Part shown: piece by piece, positions 61,778 through 64,000 of the stretch
How positions within the stretch are numbered: position 1 is the first letter of the stretch
Layout of the letters: each line of letters opens with the position of its first letter
NCBI GenBank assembly: GCA_045592985.1
Contig: JAZNVU010000046.1
Span: forward strand, 1-64,000
Reading direction: 5' to 3'
Length of the DNA: 64,000 nucleotides
DNA from: UMGS172 sp045592985
GTDB taxonomy: Bacteria; Bacillota; Clostridia; Oscillospirales; Acutalibacteraceae
Notes under the pieces: model-generated
What the model saw: only the letters and a program-made list of their open reading frames with translations
Databases searched by the model: none
What the model was told of the DNA's origin: nothing
Program-made: the position numbers and the translations under genes

Positions 61778-63157
61778 TTAAAAATCAAGCTTTGATTTAA
61801 TGAATGCGGTAAGGTCTTCAATCTTAACACGCTCTTGCTCCATGGTATCGCGGTCACGAACGGTAACACATCCGTCGGTCTCACTTTCAAAGTCATAGGT
61901 GATGCAGAACGGAGTACCGATTTCGTCCTGACGGCGATAACGTTTACCGATAGAGCCGGCATCGTCAAAGTCAACCATGTAATCCTTGGCTAACATGTCA
62001 CGAACTTTGCCTGCTTGCTCGGAAAGTTTCTTAGAAAGGGGAAGAACAGCAGCCTTGAAAGGTGCCAAAGCAGGATGCAGGTGGAGAACAACACGAACAT
62101 CGTTTTTCTCAGCGTCGATAACTTCTTCGTCATAAGCATCGCAGAGGAATGCGAGCAATACGCGGTCGCAACCCAACGAAGGCTCAACAACGTAAGGAAT
62201 ATATTTTTCGTTGGTCTCAGGGTCGAAGTACTCTAAACTTTTACCGCTGGCTTCTTGGTGACGGCCGAGGTCGTAATTGGTACGGTCGGCAATACCCCAA
62301 AGTTCGCCCCAACCAAACGGGAATAAGAACTCAATATCGGTGGTAGCCTTAGAGTAGAAAGAAAGTTCTTCCTTTTCGTGGTCGCGCATGCGGATGTTTT
62401 CTTCTTTTATGCCAAGGCTTAACAACCAGTTCTTGCAATAATCTTTCCAGTAGTAGAACCACTCAAGGTCGGTATCAGGTTTGCAGAAGAACTCACATTC
62501 CATCTGTTCAAACTCACGGGTACGGAAAATGAAGTTACCGGGAGTAATTTCGTTACGGAACGATTTACCAATCTGGCAAACACCGAAGGGGAGTTTCTTA
62601 CGGGTGGTACGCTGAATGTTGGCAAAGTTTACGAAAATACCCTGAGCAGTCTCGGGACGGAGGTAAACCTCGCTCTTAACGTCCTCGGTAACACCGATAA
62701 AGGTTTTGAACATAAGGTTGAACTTGCGGATATTGGTAAAGTTCTTGCTGCCACACTCGGGACAGGCAATACCATTTTCCTTAATATAATCTTCCATCTG
62801 CTCGAAGGTCATGCCTTCAGCATGACCGCCTGCGTCTTCAATAAGTTTGTCGGCTCTGTGACGTGCGCGACAATCTTTACAGTCCATCAAAGGGTCAGAG
62901 AAACCGCCAACATGACCGCTGGTAACCCAAGTTTCGGGATTCATGATAATAGCCGAGTCAAGACCTACGTTGTAGGGAGATTCCTGAACAAACTTTTTAA
63001 ACCATGCTTTTTTTACGTTGTTCTTGAGTTCAACACCCAAAGGACCGTAATCCCAACTGTTGGAAAGACCGCCGTAAATCTCAGAACCTGCATAAACAAA
63101 ACCGCGGTTCTTGGCAAGATTTACAACCGTTTCCATGTTCTTATCTTGATTTAACAT
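61778..63157 (-). CDS. glyS: Glycyl-tRNA synthetase (dimeric class II, single chain)
   Basis: A 459-residue alpha2-type glycyl-tRNA synthetase, equivalent to GlyRS of Gram-positives and archaea rather than the tetrameric GlyQS. It has the N-terminal motif 1 region GFVYAGSEIYGGLSNSWDYG, an inserted zinc-like cysteine set (CKDC and CPEC), motif 2 FRNEITPG and motif 3 EPSLGCDRVLLAFL. A C-terminal anticodon-binding domain follows. RBS GGAGG. No T-box is seen ahead of it. Confidence 0.96.
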   Translation of the reverse strand: MLNQDKNMETVVNLAKNRGFVYAGSEIYGGLSNSWDYGPLGVELKNNVKKAWFKKFVQESPYNVGLDSAIIMNPETWVTSGHVGGFSDPLMDCKDCRARHRADKLIEDAGGHAEGMTFEQMEDYIKENGIACPECGSKNFTNIRKFNLMFKTFIGVTEDVKSEVYLRPETAQGIFVNFANIQRTTRKKLPFGVCQIGKSFRNEITPGNFIFRTREFEQMECEFFCKPDTDLEWFYYWKDYCKNWLLSLGIKEENIRMRDHEKEELSFYSKATTDIEFLFPFGWGELWGIADRTNYDLGRHQEASGKSLEYFDPETNEKYIPYVVEPSLGCDRVLLAFLCDAYDEEVIDAEKNDVRVVLHLHPALAPFKAAVLPLSKKLSEQAGKVRDMLAKDYMVDFDDAGSIGKRYRRQDEIGTPFCITYDFESETDGCVTVRDRDTMEQERVKIEDLTAFIKSKLDF

Positions 63158-63200
63158 ACTTTATGCCTCCAATAGTAATTACAAACAAATATATAAAATA

Positions 63201-63228
63201 AGTATATAACTTTTTTGAGTTTTGTCAA
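63201..63228 (-). promoter_or_regulatory. Promoter of glyS
   Basis: On the minus strand TTGACA (plus 63223-63228), a 16-base spacer and TATACT (plus 63201-63206). Confidence 0.8.
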
Positions 63229-63259
63229 GAAATATCGTCAAAATCCGTGATATTTAGTC

Positions 63260-63301
63260 CTAATAAAAGCAGACCCTTCCTCGTCTTTGACGGGAAGGGT
63301 C
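63260..63301 (-). terminator. Terminator of the beta-helix gene
   Basis: GACCCTTCC (63272-63280) pairs with GGAAGGGTC (63293-63301) around an inner CGTC/GACG stem. On the minus strand it is followed by TGCTTTTATT. Confidence 0.9.
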
Positions 63302-63307
63302 GACAAT

Positions 63308-64000
63308 TCATTCGGCAGTTACGATTTTCATGATTTCATCATCGGGCTTTTCATGTTTGCTTTCTTGGTCATAACCATAATATGACAGCCAGTCGTTAAA
63401 ATAGATATCACCGAAAGATTTTTTAATCATAAGCGGCTCGGTACCCGAAACATCCCAATACTTGTTTTTTGAAGAGGTAAAATCGGCGCCCAAGAAATTA
63501 ACTCCTGCCACATACATGGGTGAGCCTTCAGAAATAAAGGTATTTTATTCCAAAAGTACCGAAGAACGGTCTTCGCGGCGGGATATGTCAAACAACGCTC
63601 TTCCGGCAAAGGCAAAAACATTATTTCTTATTGTGTTATGTTTGCCATAGTGGTGCTGATAGCAACACTCTTTACAACGGTAAACAATGTTGTCTTCTAC
63701 TGTTATGTGACTTGAACCCTCATCGGTATAAATACCCATGCCGCCGTAGTTGGAACTTATAACGTCGTGGACAATGTTGCCCGACACGACTGTTCCGTGC
63801 TGCATTCCTAAAAGATAGATACCACCCATATCCGAAAGTCTGCCTTGACCTATGTGATGGATGTGGTTGTTTTTAATAATGTTACCGTAGGTGGTGGATG
63901 GAGCATAGCCCCAAACCCAACCTACCGAAACGCCTGAATACTCTAAGTTATAGATTTCATTTTCGCTTATCTCGTTGTGTGCCGAGTGGCAGACAAGAAC
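63308..64000 (-). pseudogene. Right-handed parallel beta-helix protein, 3' part, with in-frame stop
   Basis: The minus-strand frame is open from the right edge to 63548 and carries beta-helix repeats typical of pectate-lyase-like/NosD proteins (IKNNHIHHIGQGRLSDMGGI, VVSGNIVHDVIS, VEDNIVYRC, NTIRNNVFAF). At 63545-63547 a TAA interrupts it; the same frame then continues (NTFISEGSPMYVAGVNFLGA) to a second stop at 63308. So this is a nonsense change, not a frame shift. The 5' part lies outside the window. The likely role would be an extracellular polysaccharide-active enzyme. Confidence 0.75.

Noticed and set aside
63427..63621. Frame shift in the beta-helix gene
   Set aside because: The two homologous parts are in the same frame; the break is a single in-frame TAA.

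Overview
The window looks like a chromosome segment of an anaerobic, low-to-mid GC Gram-positive bacterium of the class Clostridia, most likely an Oscillospirales/Ruminococcaceae-type gut or rumen organism. The reasons are the KOW-domain RNA-binding gene between map and infA, the SCIFF peptide with its radical-SAM maturase, three T-box leaders, a ferredoxin-linked 2-oxoacid oxidoreductase, a type III glutamine synthetase, CotF-like small proteins and a dimeric glycyl-tRNA synthetase. Promoters are strong sigma-A types (TTGACA, 16-17 bp, TATAAT) and terminators are clean stem plus T-run structures. I saw no tRNA, rRNA, CRISPR array or intact mobile element.

Layout. 1-3840 is the end of the spc/alpha operon: map (partial), KOW protein, infA, rpmJ, rpsM, rpsK, rpsD, rpoA, rplQ. 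3841-9131 is a BMP-type nucleoside/purine ABC importer behind a structured leader. 9140-12137 holds the SCIFF peptide (scfA), its maturase (scfB) and an Orn/Lys/Arg decarboxylase-family gene. 12245-17449 is a housekeeping block: YceD, rpmF, a DUF512 PDZ/radical-SAM protein, der, plsY, gpsA. 17587-22733 is a flavin-based extracellular electron transfer (EET) type locus: FMN-lipoprotein, ApbE, membrane-anchored NDH-2, NusG_II (EetA-like), Gx transporter (EetB-like) and a polyprenyl synthase. 22843-35063 carries rpoB, rpoC, rpsL, rpsG, fusA and tuf. A CNNM/CorC transporter follows.

36518-50110 is the most remarkable part. Three T-box leaders, whose specifier codons I read as CUC (Leu), AUC (Ile) and GUA (Val), precede three groups of genes: (1) an isopropylmalate-synthase homologue that has lost its metal-binding catalytic residues, a TIM-barrel/acyl-CoA-ligase fusion and an amidohydrolase; (2) an XRE-HTH/cupin/acyl-CoA-ligase fusion; (3) a paralogous XRE-HTH/cupin/acyl-CoA-ligase fusion, a P-loop ATPase and a four-subunit 2-oxoacid:ferredoxin oxidoreductase. 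I infer a branched-chain amino acid starvation regulon. Branched short-chain acids (isovalerate, 2-methylbutyrate, isobutyrate) would be activated to acyl-CoA and reductively carboxylated to the 2-oxoacids of Leu, Ile and Val. The reaction is known in rumen anaerobes; this arrangement, with T-boxes and fusion ligases, is the candidate new system.

50111-64000 is mixed: a decayed SLOG/DUF1273 gene beside a small XRE regulator (AT-rich), two CotF-like proteins, glutamine synthetase III, an HPr-like protein without the phospho-histidine segment, a WG-repeat lipoprotein with a substrate-binding lipoprotein, MgtE behind an unidentified structured leader, an iron/aminoethylphosphonate-type ABC importer, glycyl-tRNA synthetase, and the 3' end of a parallel beta-helix gene interrupted by an in-frame stop.
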